A stretch of DNA of 64,000 bases from Clostridiales bacterium. Lineage in GTDB: Bacteria > Bacillota > Clostridia > Christensenellales > CAG-138. Location of the stretch: the NCBI GenBank assembly GCA_024698505.1, contig JAILRE010000018.1, positions 1 to 64,000 of the forward strand, written 5' to 3'. The position numbers and the translations under genes are program-made. The notes under the pieces were generated by a model. The model made no database searches, was not told the origin of the DNA, and saw only the letters and a list, made by a program, of their open reading frames with translations. How positions within the stretch are numbered: the stretch's first letter is position 1; each line of letters starts with the position of its first letter. Below, one piece after another: positions 33,180 to 43,106 of this stretch.

Positions 33180-33788
33180 ATGAGCATCGGTAACAGTAAA
33201 AGGTTTGATACCCGTAAACTCGTCGGCATCGCACTCCTTACGGCGATCGTCGTCGTTCTGCAGCTTCTAGGAAGCTTTATCCGTTTCGGTACTTTCTCTA
33301 TTTCCCTCGTTCTCATGCCCATCGTCGTCGGCGCCGCTCTCTTCGGAGTATGGGCCGGCGCTTGGCTCGGTTTTGTATTCGCGGTAGTCGTCCTGCTTCA
33401 GCCCGATACCGCGTTCTTCCTGGGGATCAATCCCGCGGGTACGGTTATCACCGTCATACTCAAGGGCGTTCTCTGCGGCGCGTGCGCGGGTCTCGTTTAC
33501 AAATTCCTTGCGGAGAAGATCAATACCGTTGCCGGCGTTATCGCGGCGGCTGCGGTTGCTCCCATAGTCAACACGGGAATATTCCTTATCGGATGCAGGC
33601 TCTTCTTCTGGGACACCATTAAGGAAATGGCCGCCGGCACCAAGTACGCGGATAACGTTGGCCTTTACCTTATCGTGTTCTTCGTAGGCCTCAATTTCGT
33701 ATTCGAGCTCGTTGTGAACCTCATTCTCTGCCCCGCGATAGTTTATCTTATCCGCATAGGCGAGAAGAGCATAGCCAGGAAAAAATAA
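33180..33788 (+). CDS. ECF transporter substrate-binding (S) component
   Basis: This 202-aa membrane protein has about six hydrophobic helices and the N-terminal 'RKLVGIALLTAIVVVLQLLGS' typical of energy-coupling-factor S components, which bind vitamins or related micronutrients. No EcfA or EcfT genes are adjacent, so it probably uses a shared group-II ECF module. I chose the ATG at 33180 with SD 'cggagg'; the track start at 33147 is upstream of the SD. A perfect TATAAT (33133-33138) lies upstream and a terminator follows. The ligand cannot be inferred. Confidence 0.85.
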   Translation: MSIGNSKRFDTRKLVGIALLTAIVVVLQLLGSFIRFGTFSISLVLMPIVVGAALFGVWAGAWLGFVFAVVVLLQPDTAFFLGINPAGTVITVILKGVLCGACAGLVYKFLAEKINTVAGVIAAAAVAPIVNTGIFLIGCRLFFWDTIKEMAAGTKYADNVGLYLIVFFVGLNFVFELVVNLILCPAIVYLIRIGEKSIARKK

Positions 33789-33803
33789 TCTTTATACCGA
33801 AAG

Positions 33804-33823
33804 GGCCGATCGTCAGATCGGCC
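33804..33823. terminator. Bidirectional terminator
   Basis: The perfect stem ggccgatc/gatcggcc with loop 'gtca' is followed by 'ttttt', between convergent genes. Confidence 0.82.
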
Positions 33824-33829
33824 TTTTTC

Positions 33830-34009
33830 TTATGCCGCTCCAAGATAGGTCAGTATGCTTCCGAACGACAGCATTATCTGTACCGCGAACAGGACGTAAC
33901 AAATTGTCTTCTTCGACGCGTCTTCTTTTTTAGAATAATATCGCGCTCCCCAAAGAGGAACGAGCGGGATAAGCGCGGCGTATATCACGAATAGGATCTT
34001 TATGAGCAT
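33830..34009 (-). CDS. Small two-helix membrane protein, function unknown
   Basis: About 59 aa with two hydrophobic helices (residues 2-20 and 33-55) separated by a charged loop ('RYYSKKEDASKK'). I place the start at the ATG at 34009 because 'gaggtg' lies 8 nt upstream; the longer track start at 34057 adds an unlikely hydrophilic segment. It is oriented opposite to uvrB. No family is recognised. Confidence 0.6.
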   Translation of the reverse strand: MLIKILFVIYAALIPLVPLWGARYYSKKEDASKKTICYVLFAVQIMLSFGSILTYLGAA

Positions 34010-34167
34010 ATTCATCACCTCGGTCGTATGATACCATTCGACACGATACGGCTTCAATCGTGGCTTTATGACAGAATTGACAAATTAATGAATTCGGAAA
34101 ATAAGACTATGAAATACGCCTCTTTGGTGATATAATTCAAAGTGAGAATTTATAGGAGTATTATCGG

Positions 34168-36192
34168 ATGAACGTATTCAAGGCGGTTTCGCCTTTCGAG
34201 CCGACGGGCGATCAGCCGCAGGCGATAGACAAGCTTGCAGAGGGCGTCATGCGCGGAGACAGGCTCCAGGTCCTGCTCGGCGTGACCGGCTCGGGAAAGA
34301 CCTTTACGATGGCGAAAGTCATTGAAAAGGTGCAGAAACCCACGCTCGTCATCGCGCATAACAAAACGCTTGCGGCCCAGCTTTGTTCGGAGCTTAAGGA
34401 GTTCTTCCCGGACAGCGCTGTGGAGTATTTCGTGAGCTATTATGATTACTATCAGCCGGAAGCGTATATCGCTTCATCCGATACCTATATCGAGAAGGTT
34501 TCATCCGTCAATGAGGAGATAGACAGGCTGCGTCACAGCGCGACCTGCGCGCTGTACGAGCGGAAGGACGTCATAATAGTCGCATCCGTTTCCTGCATTT
34601 ACGCGCTCGGCAGCCCCGAGGAATACTCCAGGATGAGCATTTCGCTCAGGATCGGCATGGAGATAGAGCGCGACGCTATTCTGAGAAAGCTCGTTGAAAT
34701 GCAGTATCAAAGAAACGAGCTCGATTTCTCGCGCGGAACGTTCAGGGTAAAGGGCGACGTCATCGAGGTATTTCCGATGAGCGAGAATGAAAAGGCCTAC
34801 CGTATAGAAATGTTCGGCGATGAGATCGAGAACATTTCCGAGATCACTGTCGTTACGGGCCAGCCTATCAGGTCGCTCGCGCATATAGTGATTTTCCCCG
34901 CGACGCATTACGCCGCCGATCAGGAGAAGACCGAAGAGGCGCTTGAACAGATCAAGCATGACATGATCGAACGCGTAAAGGAATTCAAAGCGCAGAACAA
35001 GCTTATTGAGGCGCAGCGCATTGAACAGCGTACGACCTTCGATATGGAAATGATGCGCGAGATCGGCTACTGCCAGGGCATTGAGAATTATTCCCGTTAT
35101 TTCGACGGACGAAAGCCGGGCGAGCCGCCGTTCACACTGATGGATTATTTCCCGAAAGGATTCCTGACGATAATAGACGAATCCCACGTTACGCTTCCGC
35201 AGCTTCGCGCCATGTACCGCGGTGATCTTTCAAGGAAGACGGAGCTCGTGGAATACGGCTTCAGGATCCCCAGCGCGTACGATAACAGGCCCTTGACTTT
35301 CGACGAGTTCGAGCAGCGAGTCGATCAGTTGATCTGCGTCAGCGCAACGCCCGGCGATTACGAGCTTGAAAAGGCAACTCAGGTCGCAGAACAGATAATA
35401 AGGCCCACCGGACTCGTCGATCCCGAGATCGACGTAAGGCCCGTTACGGGGCAGGTGGACGATCTTCTGGGCGAGATAAGGCTCACGGCCGAAAAAGGCT
35501 ACAGAACGCTCGTAACGACGCTCACGAAGCGTATGGCCGAGATGCTGACGGAATATCTCGACGGAATGGGCGTAAGAGTCAGATACATGCATTCCGATAT
35601 CGAGACCATCGAGAGGATGGAGATAATAAGGGATCTCAGGCTCGGCGAATTCGACGTGCTCGTCGGCATCAACCTTTTGAGGGAGGGCCTGGATCTTCCC
35701 GAGGTCGGGCTCGTCGCCATACTCGACGCCGATAAGGAGGGCTTCCTCAGGTCTACCACTTCGCTCGTTCAGACTGTGGGACGCGCGGCAAGGAACGTCG
35801 ACGGCAGAGTCATCATGTACGCCGATACAATTACCGACTCCATGCAGCGCGCTATCGACGAGACCAACCGCCGCAGAGAGATCCAGCTTCGGTATAATAA
35901 GGAGCATAACATAACTCCCAAGAGCATTAAGAAAGCCGTCCATGACGTTATCGAGATAAGCTCCAAGGCAAAAGCAAGCAAGGACGGAATGACGGACGCC
36001 GAACGCATGGAGCGCATCAGGATAATCACCGAACAGATGCGTCAGGCGGCTATGGAGCTTGAATTCGAGGAAGCCGCGAAGCTGAGGGACGAACTGTTCA
36101 GGCTCCAGGGCAAGGAGCCGGATGAAGCTCCCAAAGCCTTGCCGGGTACTCCCGGAAGCCGCAGGAAGGCCAGACAAAGGACCAGAAAATGA
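34168..36192 (+). CDS. uvrB: Excinuclease ABC subunit B
   Basis: This 674-aa DNA-damage verification subunit of nucleotide excision repair has Walker A '[12 protein letters not shown]' (about residue 38), the beta-hairpin region '[11 protein letters not shown]', helicase motif '[12 protein letters not shown]', 'SATPGDYE', motifs V-VI ('[11 protein letters not shown]', 'QTVGRAARN') and the C-terminal UVR motif '[18 protein letters not shown]', which binds UvrC. A TATAAT box is at 34131-34136. The stop overlaps the uvrA start (ATGA). Confidence 0.98.
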   Translation: MNVFKAVSPFEPTGDQPQAIDKLAEGVMRGDRLQVLLGVTGSGKTFTMAKVIEKVQKPTLVIAHNKTLAAQLCSELKEFFPDSAVEYFVSYYDYYQPEAYIASSDTYIEKVSSVNEEIDRLRHSATCALYERKDVIIVASVSCIYALGSPEEYSRMSISLRIGMEIERDAILRKLVEMQYQRNELDFSRGTFRVKGDVIEVFPMSENEKAYRIEMFGDEIENISEITVVTGQPIRSLAHIVIFPATHYAADQEKTEEALEQIKHDMIERVKEFKAQNKLIEAQRIEQRTTFDMEMMREIGYCQGIENYSRYFDGRKPGEPPFTLMDYFPKGFLTIIDESHVTLPQLRAMYRGDLSRKTELVEYGFRIPSAYDNRPLTFDEFEQRVDQLICVSATPGDYELEKATQVAEQIIRPTGLVDPEIDVRPVTGQVDDLLGEIRLTAEKGYRTLVTTLTKRMAEMLTEYLDGMGVRVRYMHSDIETIERMEIIRDLRLGEFDVLVGINLLREGLDLPEVGLVAILDADKEGFLRSTTSLVQTVGRAARNVDGRVIMYADTITDSMQRAIDETNRRREIQLRYNKEHNITPKSIKKAVHDVIEISSKAKASKDGMTDAERMERIRIITEQMRQAAMELEFEEAAKLRDELFRLQGKEPDEAPKALPGTPGSRRKARQRTRK

Positions 36193-39014
36193 AGGACAGC
36201 ATCTATATTCAGGGGGCGAGGGAGAACAACCTTAAAAACGTTTCCCTCGAGCTTCCCAGGAACAAGTTCATAGTATTCACAGGCGTTTCGGGCTCGGGCA
36301 AATCCTCGCTCGCTTTCGATACGATTTATGCGGAGGGGCAGAGGAGATACGTTGAATCCCTCTCGGCCTACGCAAGGCAGTTCCTCGGACAGATGGACAA
36401 ACCCGACGTCGATCATATCGAGGGGCTTTCTCCCGCAATATCCATTGACCAGAAGAGCACCTCGAACAACCCCAGATCCACAGTCGGCACGGTCACCGAG
36501 ATAAACGATTATCTTCGTCTGCTTTACGCAAGGATCGGTCACCCGCATTGCCCCCAATGCGGAAAGCCGATAGAGAAGCAGAGCATCGACCAGGTAGTCG
36601 ACCGCGTAATGGGATTCGACGAGGGCACTAAGATACTCGTAATAGCTCCCGTTGTAAGGGCGCGAAAGGGCGAGCATAAGAGCGTTTTCGAACGCATACG
36701 CAAGGAGGGCTACGTCCGCGTCAAGGTCGACGGAACGGTCTACGACGTCAACGAAGTTCCCGATCTCGATAAGAAAAAGAAGCACACCATCGACGCGGTA
36801 GTCGACAGGCTCGTTATCAGAAAAGGGATCGAATCGAGGCTCAGCGATTCTTTGGAGACCGCTTTCAGCTTCGGCGAGGGGTTGGCAAAAGTCGTTAAAA
36901 CCGACGGAGAGGAGTATCTTTTCTCTCAGAATTACGCTTGCCCCGATTGCGGCATCAGCATAGAAGAGCTTACGCCGAGGATGTTCTCGTTCAACAGTCC
37001 GTTCGGCGCTTGCCCCGAGTGCACGGGCCTCGGCTTTATGCTTACGATGGATGAACAGCTCGTCGTTCCCGATACCAAGCTTTCGCTCAACGAAGGAGCG
37101 ATCTCCGTTTCCGGCTGGCAGAGCAATTCGAAAAACACCATCGCCAATATGTATTTCACCGCCATAGAGAAGGAATACGGCTTTGACGGCGATACTCCCT
37201 GGGAGAAGATCCCCGAGGCGGGCCAAAAGGCCATCCTCTACGGAACGGGCGAAAAGCGTCTGCACGTCGAGTACCAGAAGGAATACGGCAACGGTACGTT
37301 CGACACTCCTTTTGAGGGCGTCATCCCAAACCTGCAGAGGCGTTACCGCGAGACGCAGTCCGATTGGTCCAAGCAGGAGCTTGAAGCCTATATGCGAAAT
37401 ACGCCCTGTCCCGCGTGCGGCGGAAAGAGGCTGAAGCCCGAATCCCTTGCAGTGACCGTCGGCGGGAAGTCTATCGCAGAAGTATCCGATATGTCCGTCG
37501 GCAAGGCGCTTGCATTCATTAAGGATCTGAAGCTCACAAAATCCGAAGGGATAATCGCCGCGCAGATAGTTAAGGAGCTGAACGCAAGGCTCGGATTCCT
37601 CATAAACGTAGGTCTTGATTATCTGACCCTTTCAAGGGCGTCATCTTCGCTTTCCGGCGGCGAGGCACAGAGGATAAGGCTCGCCACGCAGATAGGTTCC
37701 GGCCTTGTAGGAGTCCTCTACATACTTGACGAGCCGAGCATAGGTCTCCATCAAAGGGACAACCGAAAGCTGCTCGACGCGCTCTGCGGACTCAGGGATC
37801 TGGGCAATACGCTCATCGTCGTAGAGCATGACGAGGAGACCATAAGGACGGCGGACCATATCGTCGATATCGGCATTGGCGCGGGCGAACACGGCGGAAA
37901 CGTCATCGCGCAGGGCAGCCTTGAAGAGATAATGGCCGTTCCCGAATCCGTCACGGGGCAGTTCCTGACCGGGAAAAGGGTAATAAAGGTCCCCGAAAAA
38001 CGCCGCAAATGCAGCGGGAATTGGCTCTCCGTGCGCGGGGCAAGGGTCAACAACCTCAAGAACATCGACGTTGACGTTCCGCTCGGCGTATTCACGTGCG
38101 TAACGGGCGTATCGGGCTCCGGTAAATCGAGCCTCGTAAACGAAATAATAAAGAAATCGCTGCTTCACGATCTTAACCGCGCAAGGATAAGACCGGGCGA
38201 CCATGACAGCATCGAAGGCGCAGAGCATCTAGATAAGATAATCGATATTGATCAATCGCCCATCGGCAGGACGCCGAGGAGCAATCCCGCGACCTATACC
38301 GGAGTATTCGATCTTATAAGGGACGTTTTCGCACAGACTCCCGACGCGAAGCTTCGCGGCTTCAATTCGGGAAGGTTCAGCTTCAACGTCAAGGGAGGTC
38401 GCTGCGAAGCCTGCTCCGGCGACGGTATCCTGAAGATAGAGATGCATTTCCTTTCGGACGTTTACGTTCCCTGCGAGGTTTGCAAGGGAAAACGTTACAA
38501 CAGGGAAACGCTTGAAGTCCGATACAAGGGTAAGACCATAGCAGACGTGCTCGATATGACCGCCGAGGAGGCATACCGTTTCTTTAAGCCCCTGCCGAAG
38601 ATCGCAAGGAAGCTCGAGACGCTTTGCGACGTCGGTCTGGGCTACATCAAGCTCGGTCAGCCCTCGACCACGCTGTCGGGCGGCGAGGCGCAGAGGGTGA
38701 AGCTTGCCACGGAGCTTGCGAGAAAGAACACCGGAAGGACTCTTTACGTCCTTGACGAGCCTACGACGGGGCTTCACGTAGCCGACGTCGAGCGTCTGCT
38801 GGAGATCCTGCAAAGGCTCTGCGACGGAGGCAGCACGGTTCTTGTTATAGAACACAACCTTGACGTAATAAAGACCGCTGATTACATAATCGATCTCGGC
38901 CCAGAGGGCGGCGACGCCGGAGGCACGGTAATTGCCTGCGGAACGCCCGAAGAGGTGGCTGAGTGCAAAGAAAGCTATACAGGGCATTTTCTTAAGGAAA
39001 TACTGAAAAAATAA
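36189..39014 (+). CDS. uvrA: Excinuclease ABC subunit A
   Basis: This 941-aa damage-recognition ATPase has two ABC modules. Walker A '[10 protein letters not shown]' occurs near residues 31 and 640 and signatures 'LSGGEAQR' near 487 and 825. Zn-binding Cys sets are visible ('CPQCGKPI', 'CPDCGIS...CPECTG', 'CEACSGDG...CEVCKG'). N-terminal '[17 protein letters not shown]' and '[16 protein letters not shown]' are standard. It is translationally coupled to uvrB. Confidence 0.98.
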   Translation: MKDSIYIQGARENNLKNVSLELPRNKFIVFTGVSGSGKSSLAFDTIYAEGQRRYVESLSAYARQFLGQMDKPDVDHIEGLSPAISIDQKSTSNNPRSTVGTVTEINDYLRLLYARIGHPHCPQCGKPIEKQSIDQVVDRVMGFDEGTKILVIAPVVRARKGEHKSVFERIRKEGYVRVKVDGTVYDVNEVPDLDKKKKHTIDAVVDRLVIRKGIESRLSDSLETAFSFGEGLAKVVKTDGEEYLFSQNYACPDCGISIEELTPRMFSFNSPFGACPECTGLGFMLTMDEQLVVPDTKLSLNEGAISVSGWQSNSKNTIANMYFTAIEKEYGFDGDTPWEKIPEAGQKAILYGTGEKRLHVEYQKEYGNGTFDTPFEGVIPNLQRRYRETQSDWSKQELEAYMRNTPCPACGGKRLKPESLAVTVGGKSIAEVSDMSVGKALAFIKDLKLTKSEGIIAAQIVKELNARLGFLINVGLDYLTLSRASSSLSGGEAQRIRLATQIGSGLVGVLYILDEPSIGLHQRDNRKLLDALCGLRDLGNTLIVVEHDEETIRTADHIVDIGIGAGEHGGNVIAQGSLEEIMAVPESVTGQFLTGKRVIKVPEKRRKCSGNWLSVRGARVNNLKNIDVDVPLGVFTCVTGVSGSGKSSLVNEIIKKSLLHDLNRARIRPGDHDSIEGAEHLDKIIDIDQSPIGRTPRSNPATYTGVFDLIRDVFAQTPDAKLRGFNSGRFSFNVKGGRCEACSGDGILKIEMHFLSDVYVPCEVCKGKRYNRETLEVRYKGKTIADVLDMTAEEAYRFFKPLPKIARKLETLCDVGLGYIKLGQPSTTLSGGEAQRVKLATELARKNTGRTLYVLDEPTTGLHVADVERLLEILQRLCDGGSTVLVIEHNLDVIKTADYIIDLGPEGGDAGGTVIACGTPEEVAECKESYTGHFLKEILKK

Positions 39015-39038
39015 CGAAAGGACAGGGGAGAGGCAACA

Positions 39039-39782
39039 GTGGATTCTACGATGGGAAAATGGTATGAGGCCGCGAAAAAGAGGGTCTCGGTCCGTAAGTA
39101 TTCGGATGGCGCGAGCAGGGATGAGATACTTGAGCTCAAGGACGTAGCCAATTATCTGAGCACGGATGAAGTCAGGATAGTCGTCGGGAAAAAAGACGGT
39201 ATCTTTAACGCGCTTATAGGTAAAACAATATCCGGCACCGATACCTTCGCCGCTGTTATCAGCCGCGAGGGCGACAACGATTACATGGTCGGTTCCGTCG
39301 GCGAGGCTTTCGTGCTCGAATGCACGGCTATGGGATACGGCACGTGCTGGCTCGGGCTTTCCTACAATAAAGCGCTTGCAAACTCCTTTATAAGGCTTGA
39401 CGACGACGAAAAGATCCGCTGTCTGATATCCGTGGGGCATTACGTTATCGAGCCCGCTCACAAGAGGACTCGCAAAACAATATATAATCTTACGGGCCTT
39501 GAGGATCACGCTTTTAGGCAGCTTCCGGATTGGCAGAAATGCGCTATCGAGTGCGGCAGGCTTGCTCCGTCCGCAAGGAACGCCCAGCCCTGGGAATTCG
39601 ACGTTTTGAACGATTCCCTGCAGGTGGCCTGTGTTTCGAAAAATTTCGGATACGGCGGCATCGACTGCGGTATCGCCATGCTGCATCTTGAGATCGGCGC
39701 GGCGCATTGCGGCGTCTACGGAGACTGGCAGATCGAAGACAGATTGCCGTTGTTTACCGTGAATTACAGATCCGAGTCATGA
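39039..39782 (+). CDS. Nitroreductase-family flavoprotein
   Basis: This 247-aa FMN-dependent oxidoreductase of the nitroreductase fold has an N-terminal 'KRVSVRKYSDGAS', a middle segment 'GSVGEAFVLECTAMGYGTCWL' and a C-terminal 'CGRLAPSARNAQPWEFDVL'. The order suggests the two-half TM1586-type arrangement seen in some anaerobes. The start is GTG at 39039 with 'gggagagg' upstream; an ATG at 39051 is the alternative. It lies 24 nt after uvrA, and its stop overlaps rnhA (ATGA). The physiological substrate is unknown. Confidence 0.85.
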   Translation: MDSTMGKWYEAAKKRVSVRKYSDGASRDEILELKDVANYLSTDEVRIVVGKKDGIFNALIGKTISGTDTFAAVISREGDNDYMVGSVGEAFVLECTAMGYGTCWLGLSYNKALANSFIRLDDDEKIRCLISVGHYVIEPAHKRTRKTIYNLTGLEDHAFRQLPDWQKCAIECGRLAPSARNAQPWEFDVLNDSLQVACVSKNFGYGGIDCGIAMLHLEIGAAHCGVYGDWQIEDRLPLFTVNYRSES

Positions 39783-40270
39783 AAAAGGTTTCGATCTATA
39801 CGGACGGCGCCTGCTCGGGCAATCCGGGCATGGGCGGCTGGGCCGCAATACTGATGTACAGATCCGTCAGGAAAGAGATCTCGGGAAACGCGCTTGAAAC
39901 GACGAATAACCGCATGGAGATAACCGCGGCGCTCGAGGGGCTTGAAGCTTTGAAGGAACCGTGCGCTGTGGATATCTATACGGACAGCGCGTATCTTTAC
40001 AACGCGTTTCACGAAGGCTGGATCTATAATTGGATTCGCAACGGGTTCGTAAAAACCAACAAGAAGCCAGTTGAGAATCGCGATCTCTGGGAGCGCATGA
40101 TCGAGCTTACGCGAAAACACAAAGTCAACTGGAACAAGGTCAAAGGTCACGCGGATAACGAATACAACAATCGCTGCGATCAGCTTGCAAGAGCCGAAAT
40201 CAAGAAACTGCGTGAAACCGTCGATCCAAAGCCTTTGGAAGGGCTTGAAGCCCAAGAACCCCTAAAATAA
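39779..40270 (+). CDS. rnhA: Ribonuclease HI
   Basis: This 163-aa enzyme degrades RNA in RNA-DNA hybrids. The DEDD catalytic set is visible: Asp in 'IYTDGACSGNPG' (residue 9), Glu in 'NRMEITAAL', Asp in 'IYTDSAYLYNAF' and the final Asp in 'HADNEYNNRCDQLAR'. 'VKGHADN' carries the flexible-loop His. I chose the ATG at 39779, which overlaps the nitroreductase stop; the track start lies inside that gene. It is the last gene of the uvrB-uvrA-nitroreductase-rnhA string. Confidence 0.96.
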   Translation: MKKVSIYTDGACSGNPGMGGWAAILMYRSVRKEISGNALETTNNRMEITAALEGLEALKEPCAVDIYTDSAYLYNAFHEGWIYNWIRNGFVKTNKKPVENRDLWERMIELTRKHKVNWNKVKGHADNEYNNRCDQLARAEIKKLRETVDPKPLEGLEAQEPLK

Positions 40271-40292
40271 TATATTTCGCTGAAACGCACAT

Positions 40293-40330
40293 ACAACATT
40301 GCGTTAAACTTGTCTTTAACGCAATGTTGT
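40293..40330. repeat. 38-bp palindrome (16-bp arms, 6-bp centre), candidate dif-like recombination site
   Basis: Perfect inverted repeat acaacattgcgttaaa-cttgtc-tttaacgcaatgttgt. The inner 28 bp have 11-bp arms around a 6-bp centre, the geometry of Xer dif core sites. It lies 35 bp upstream of an XerS-like recombinase gene and contains that gene's -35 region in its centre. Operator or attenuator function is an alternative; there is no T-run after it. Confidence 0.7.
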
Positions 40331-40338
40331 GTTATAAT
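40310..40338 (+). promoter_or_regulatory. Promoter of the tyrosine recombinase gene, embedded in the palindrome
   Basis: TTGTCT (40310-40315) lies in the centre of the inverted repeat and, 17 nt on, a perfect TATAAT (40333-40338) just outside it. Recombinase bound to the palindrome would cover the -35, implying autoregulation. Confidence 0.65.
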
Positions 40339-40364
40339 GAGGATACTGACAAGGAGGCTTCCCC

Positions 40365-41465
40365 ATGAGCGAATACTCTATTGAAAAAACAAAAAAGTAC
40401 ACGCTTAAGCTGCGGGAGCTCGTTATGGAGCTTCCTCCGTGCTGCGGCGAGTTCTTTCGCGGAATCGAGCTCACGACCGGCATCATGACGAGATACGGTT
40501 ACGCCGTCGATCTGCGCACTTTTTTCACTTATCTTTTGGGCACGAATATCTGCGACGGTCTTTCTTCCATGAAACAGATCGATTACGGCGTGCTTGAAAA
40601 AGTCGATTCTACCTGCATAGAATGTTTCCTCGAATACGTTTCTCTTTATCAGCAGGACGATGATTCGGAGCTGATCGTCAACGGCGAACGCGCTAAAGCC
40701 AGGAAGCTTTCCGCGATACGCGCGCTGTTCAAGTATCTGTATAAAAAGGAGCGAATCAAGAACAACGCCCCCGCTCTCGTGGACACTCCGAAGCTTCACG
40801 AGAAGCCCATCATCAGGCTTGAGCCTGACGAGATGTCAAGACTGCTGTCCACCGTTGAGAACGGCGACGGCTTAACCGAAAAGCAAAAAATATATCATCA
40901 GTCCAACGCGGTTCGCGATACGGCAATTATTACATTGTTTCTTGGTACTGGCATGCGTATTAGCGAGCTCGTCGGCATCGACATAGACGATCTCAATTTC
41001 ATGTCCAACGAGGTCAGGATCACCCGCAAAGGCGGCAATGAGGAAATGATAGTATTCGGCTCCGAGGTTCGCCAAGCGCTCCTCCAATACATGATTTATC
41101 GCGAAGGCATGATCCCCGCCGAGGGGCATGAAAAGGCGCTTTTCCTCTCAATGCAGAAGAAGCGAATGAGCGTAAGATCCGTCGAGGTGCTCGTCAAAAA
41201 ATACGCTCAGATTGCCGCCCCTTTGAAGAAGATATCGCCGCATAAGCTTCGCAGTACATACGGAACCATGCTTTACAGGGAGACAGGCGACATTTATCTC
41301 GTAGCTGACGTGCTCGGACATAAGGACGTCAACACGACGCGCAAGCATTACGCCGCCATGAGCGAGGATAAGCGCAGATACGCCGCGGAGGTTTTCAAAC
41401 TGCGCTCCGATGATGAAAAGTCGGATGAAGATACCGGCCTCTCCCCCGCCCCCGAGGACGAATAA
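40365..41465 (+). CDS. XerS-like tyrosine recombinase
   Basis: This 366-aa site-specific recombinase has an N-terminal SAM-like core-binding domain (about residues 20-125; 'YGYAVDLRTFFTYLL') and a catalytic domain (about 150-350). All catalytic residues are visible: Arg in 'GTGMRISELVG', Lys in 'ITRKGGNEE', His and Arg in 'SPHKLRSTYG', His in 'LGHKDVNTT' and the nucleophile in 'KHYAAM'. Length and N-terminal pattern resemble Streptococcus/Lactococcus XerS more than XerC/XerD, in my recollection of those sequences. An acidic Pro-containing tail follows. No phage or transposon genes adjoin it, so a housekeeping role in chromosome dimer resolution, acting on the palindrome upstream, is the leading inference. 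The SD is 'aaggagg'. Confidence 0.88.
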   Translation: MSEYSIEKTKKYTLKLRELVMELPPCCGEFFRGIELTTGIMTRYGYAVDLRTFFTYLLGTNICDGLSSMKQIDYGVLEKVDSTCIECFLEYVSLYQQDDDSELIVNGERAKARKLSAIRALFKYLYKKERIKNNAPALVDTPKLHEKPIIRLEPDEMSRLLSTVENGDGLTEKQKIYHQSNAVRDTAIITLFLGTGMRISELVGIDIDDLNFMSNEVRITRKGGNEEMIVFGSEVRQALLQYMIYREGMIPAEGHEKALFLSMQKKRMSVRSVEVLVKKYAQIAAPLKKISPHKLRSTYGTMLYRETGDIYLVADVLGHKDVNTTRKHYAAMSEDKRRYAAEVFKLRSDDEKSDEDTGLSPAPEDE

Positions 41466-41493
41466 TCGAGCAAGTTCGGCATAAGAATGCAAT

Positions 41494-42354
41494 ATGAACT
41501 GTGCCGATAATAAAAAGACGCCGCGTCGTTTCAAAAAAGGCAAGGTCATCGCGCTGATCGTCCTTGCCTTTTCAATATCGTTTTTCTTTATTTCACTTAG
41601 GTTTTTTAATGACGATCCGGAAAGCGATCCTTATCGGGAATGGCTTGAGATCAAAAAAGAGCCGCAGGTCGGATTGATCAGGATATGGCATATCGCAGAG
41701 ATTAAGCCGTACGTCGGCAGTCTCTCGTCCTGGCTTTCCAAGCAGGCAGGCGCCTATAAGGATCGATTCATAGGCGTTTACTTTGACGTGCGCGCATACA
41801 CGCTTGAGGATGCGCTTGAAAGGCTTAAGAACGGCGATCGGCCGGATATCATAAGCTTTCCCGAAGGATCGCTCGAAGCTTCGGGTTTTGCGGACGTGAT
41901 TGCTTATTCCGTTCCCTATTGCGCGACGGGCAGCTTTGTCGTTTTCGATCCCGTTAAGGCGGCGGATACGCCTGTTGAGAAAATGGCTGCGTCTGCCGGT
42001 TCGCCCGAAGCTTTCAAAAAGGGAAAATGCTTTTCATGCGTCTGCGATATCCGCGGGCTCGGCGATCTTGAAAGAGCTCAGCTTGCCGGGAAATGCCCGT
42101 ATTTTGAGGCGGAATCGTACCCCGAAGCGGGATTCAAATATCAATCGATCGGTTACTTCAGCGGCGTTTCGGTTGAAAAGATCCCCTACATTTCCGGCTT
42201 TATAGAGCATATTTCGAATACCGCCGCGCAGGGTTCGCTGTGCGGTATAGGCCTTTTGCCCGTAAACGCCGGATTCGATATCGGTTTTGAGATCGAAGCG
42301 ATAAGGAAACTGTACGAATCGTTTTGCGAAACAGCGATCAGGGAGACTTTATGA
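41494..42354 (+). CDS. Membrane-anchored protein resembling one lobe of a solute-binding protein
   Basis: This 286-aa protein has one N-terminal TM helix (about residues 18-38) and an extracellular domain. 'IRIWHIAEIKPYVGS', 'WLSKQAGAYKDRFIGVYFDVRAYTLEDALERLKNGDRPDIISFPEG' matches the opening of type-1 extracellular solute-binding proteins. The rest is too short for a full two-lobe protein, and no ABC permease genes are adjacent. The ATG has no clear SD and lies 28 nt after the recombinase stop. It may be a truncated or repurposed binding protein that senses rather than transports; function unknown. Confidence 0.65.
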   Translation: MNCADNKKTPRRFKKGKVIALIVLAFSISFFFISLRFFNDDPESDPYREWLEIKKEPQVGLIRIWHIAEIKPYVGSLSSWLSKQAGAYKDRFIGVYFDVRAYTLEDALERLKNGDRPDIISFPEGSLEASGFADVIAYSVPYCATGSFVVFDPVKAADTPVEKMAASAGSPEAFKKGKCFSCVCDIRGLGDLERAQLAGKCPYFEAESYPEAGFKYQSIGYFSGVSVEKIPYISGFIEHISNTAAQGSLCGIGLLPVNAGFDIGFEIEAIRKLYESFCETAIRETL

Positions 42355-42437
42355 TAAACTTGCAATCTGGCGCAGTTTGTGTTAATATACTATTATCAAA
42401 AGTATCGATTGCCCGATACGGAAAGACGAGGTAAAAT

Positions 42438-43043
42438 ATGAGCTTCCTGGATTCCTTCCTCAAACGTTTGAGCGGCGAGATCAAGAAAAACGTCGGCTCC
42501 GATATAAAGGACAAGCTTAACAAGGCTGTCAACGAGAAACAGAAAAAGATCGTGTTCGAAGCGCTTCCTACGAACGCGGAAGAACTAAAGGCGCTGCCCT
42601 TTGCCGATCTGCGCGATCCTTACGCCGTAGCCGCTATGACGGTCGCGGCGCTCTGCGTCTTCCCCAAGGACAGAGAAGCCTGCTATGAAATGATGAATTA
42701 TCTGAAGGGGCCGCGTCCGCTCTCGCAGGTGGATATGTCCTTCATACGAGACAGGTTCATGGACGGCGTTGATTACGTGCCTCGTTCCTATTTTGTTGGC
42801 ACTTCCCCCGACAACGATTATTCCCCCTCCCTTCCTTACACCGTTAACGTGCTCGAACTTGCTCACAGCCGCGACCAGATAGGCGAGGGCTATCTCAGGC
42901 TCTTTATAAGGTCGTCGGGTGCGGATTCGGAGCGTTTCGTTGTTCTCAGGCATAAGCCTTCGACCGATCAGTGGTTCGTCTGGCAGTTCGAGGGCCTTCT
43001 GAGCGGGATAAGACAGCCCAAGAGCAAAGACGAATGGGCATAA
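42438..43043 (+). CDS. Conserved cytoplasmic protein (possibly DUF6935-like), function unknown
   Basis: This 201-aa soluble protein has a charged helical start ('FLKRLSGEIKKNVGSDIKDKLNK') and then a domain with memorable motifs: 'PFADLRDPYAVAAMTVAALCVFPKDREACYEMMNYLKGPRPLS', 'RDRFMDGVDYVPRSYF', 'YLRLFIRSSGADSERFVVLRHK' and C-terminal 'IRQPKSKDEWA'. I associate this pattern with an uncharacterised Firmicutes family (DUF6935-like) from memory. It has its own gap upstream and a strong bidirectional terminator downstream. Confidence 0.75.
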   Translation: MSFLDSFLKRLSGEIKKNVGSDIKDKLNKAVNEKQKKIVFEALPTNAEELKALPFADLRDPYAVAAMTVAALCVFPKDREACYEMMNYLKGPRPLSQVDMSFIRDRFMDGVDYVPRSYFVGTSPDNDYSPSLPYTVNVLELAHSRDQIGEGYLRLFIRSSGADSERFVVLRHKPSTDQWFVWQFEGLLSGIRQPKSKDEWA

Positions 43044-43056
43044 AGACATAATAAAT

Positions 43057-43090
43057 AAAAGCACCGCCGGTTATCGCCGGCGGTGCTTTT
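43057..43090. terminator. Strong bidirectional terminator
   Basis: The stem gcaccgccgg/ccggcggtgc extended by flanking aaaa/tttt has loop ttatcg, between convergent genes. Confidence 0.9.
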
Positions 43091-43106
43091 GATTTAAGAC
43101 GGCAGT

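Noticed and set aside
34077-34136. LexA/SOS box upstream of uvrB
   Set aside because: No GAAC-N4-GTTC-type site could be seen; only a TTGACA without a well-spaced -10 and a separate TATAAT.
40365-41465. Prophage or integrative-element integrase
   Set aside because: No phage, plasmid or conjugation genes or att-flanked island are nearby; neighbours are housekeeping genes on both sides. A Xer-type role fits better, though this cannot be excluded.
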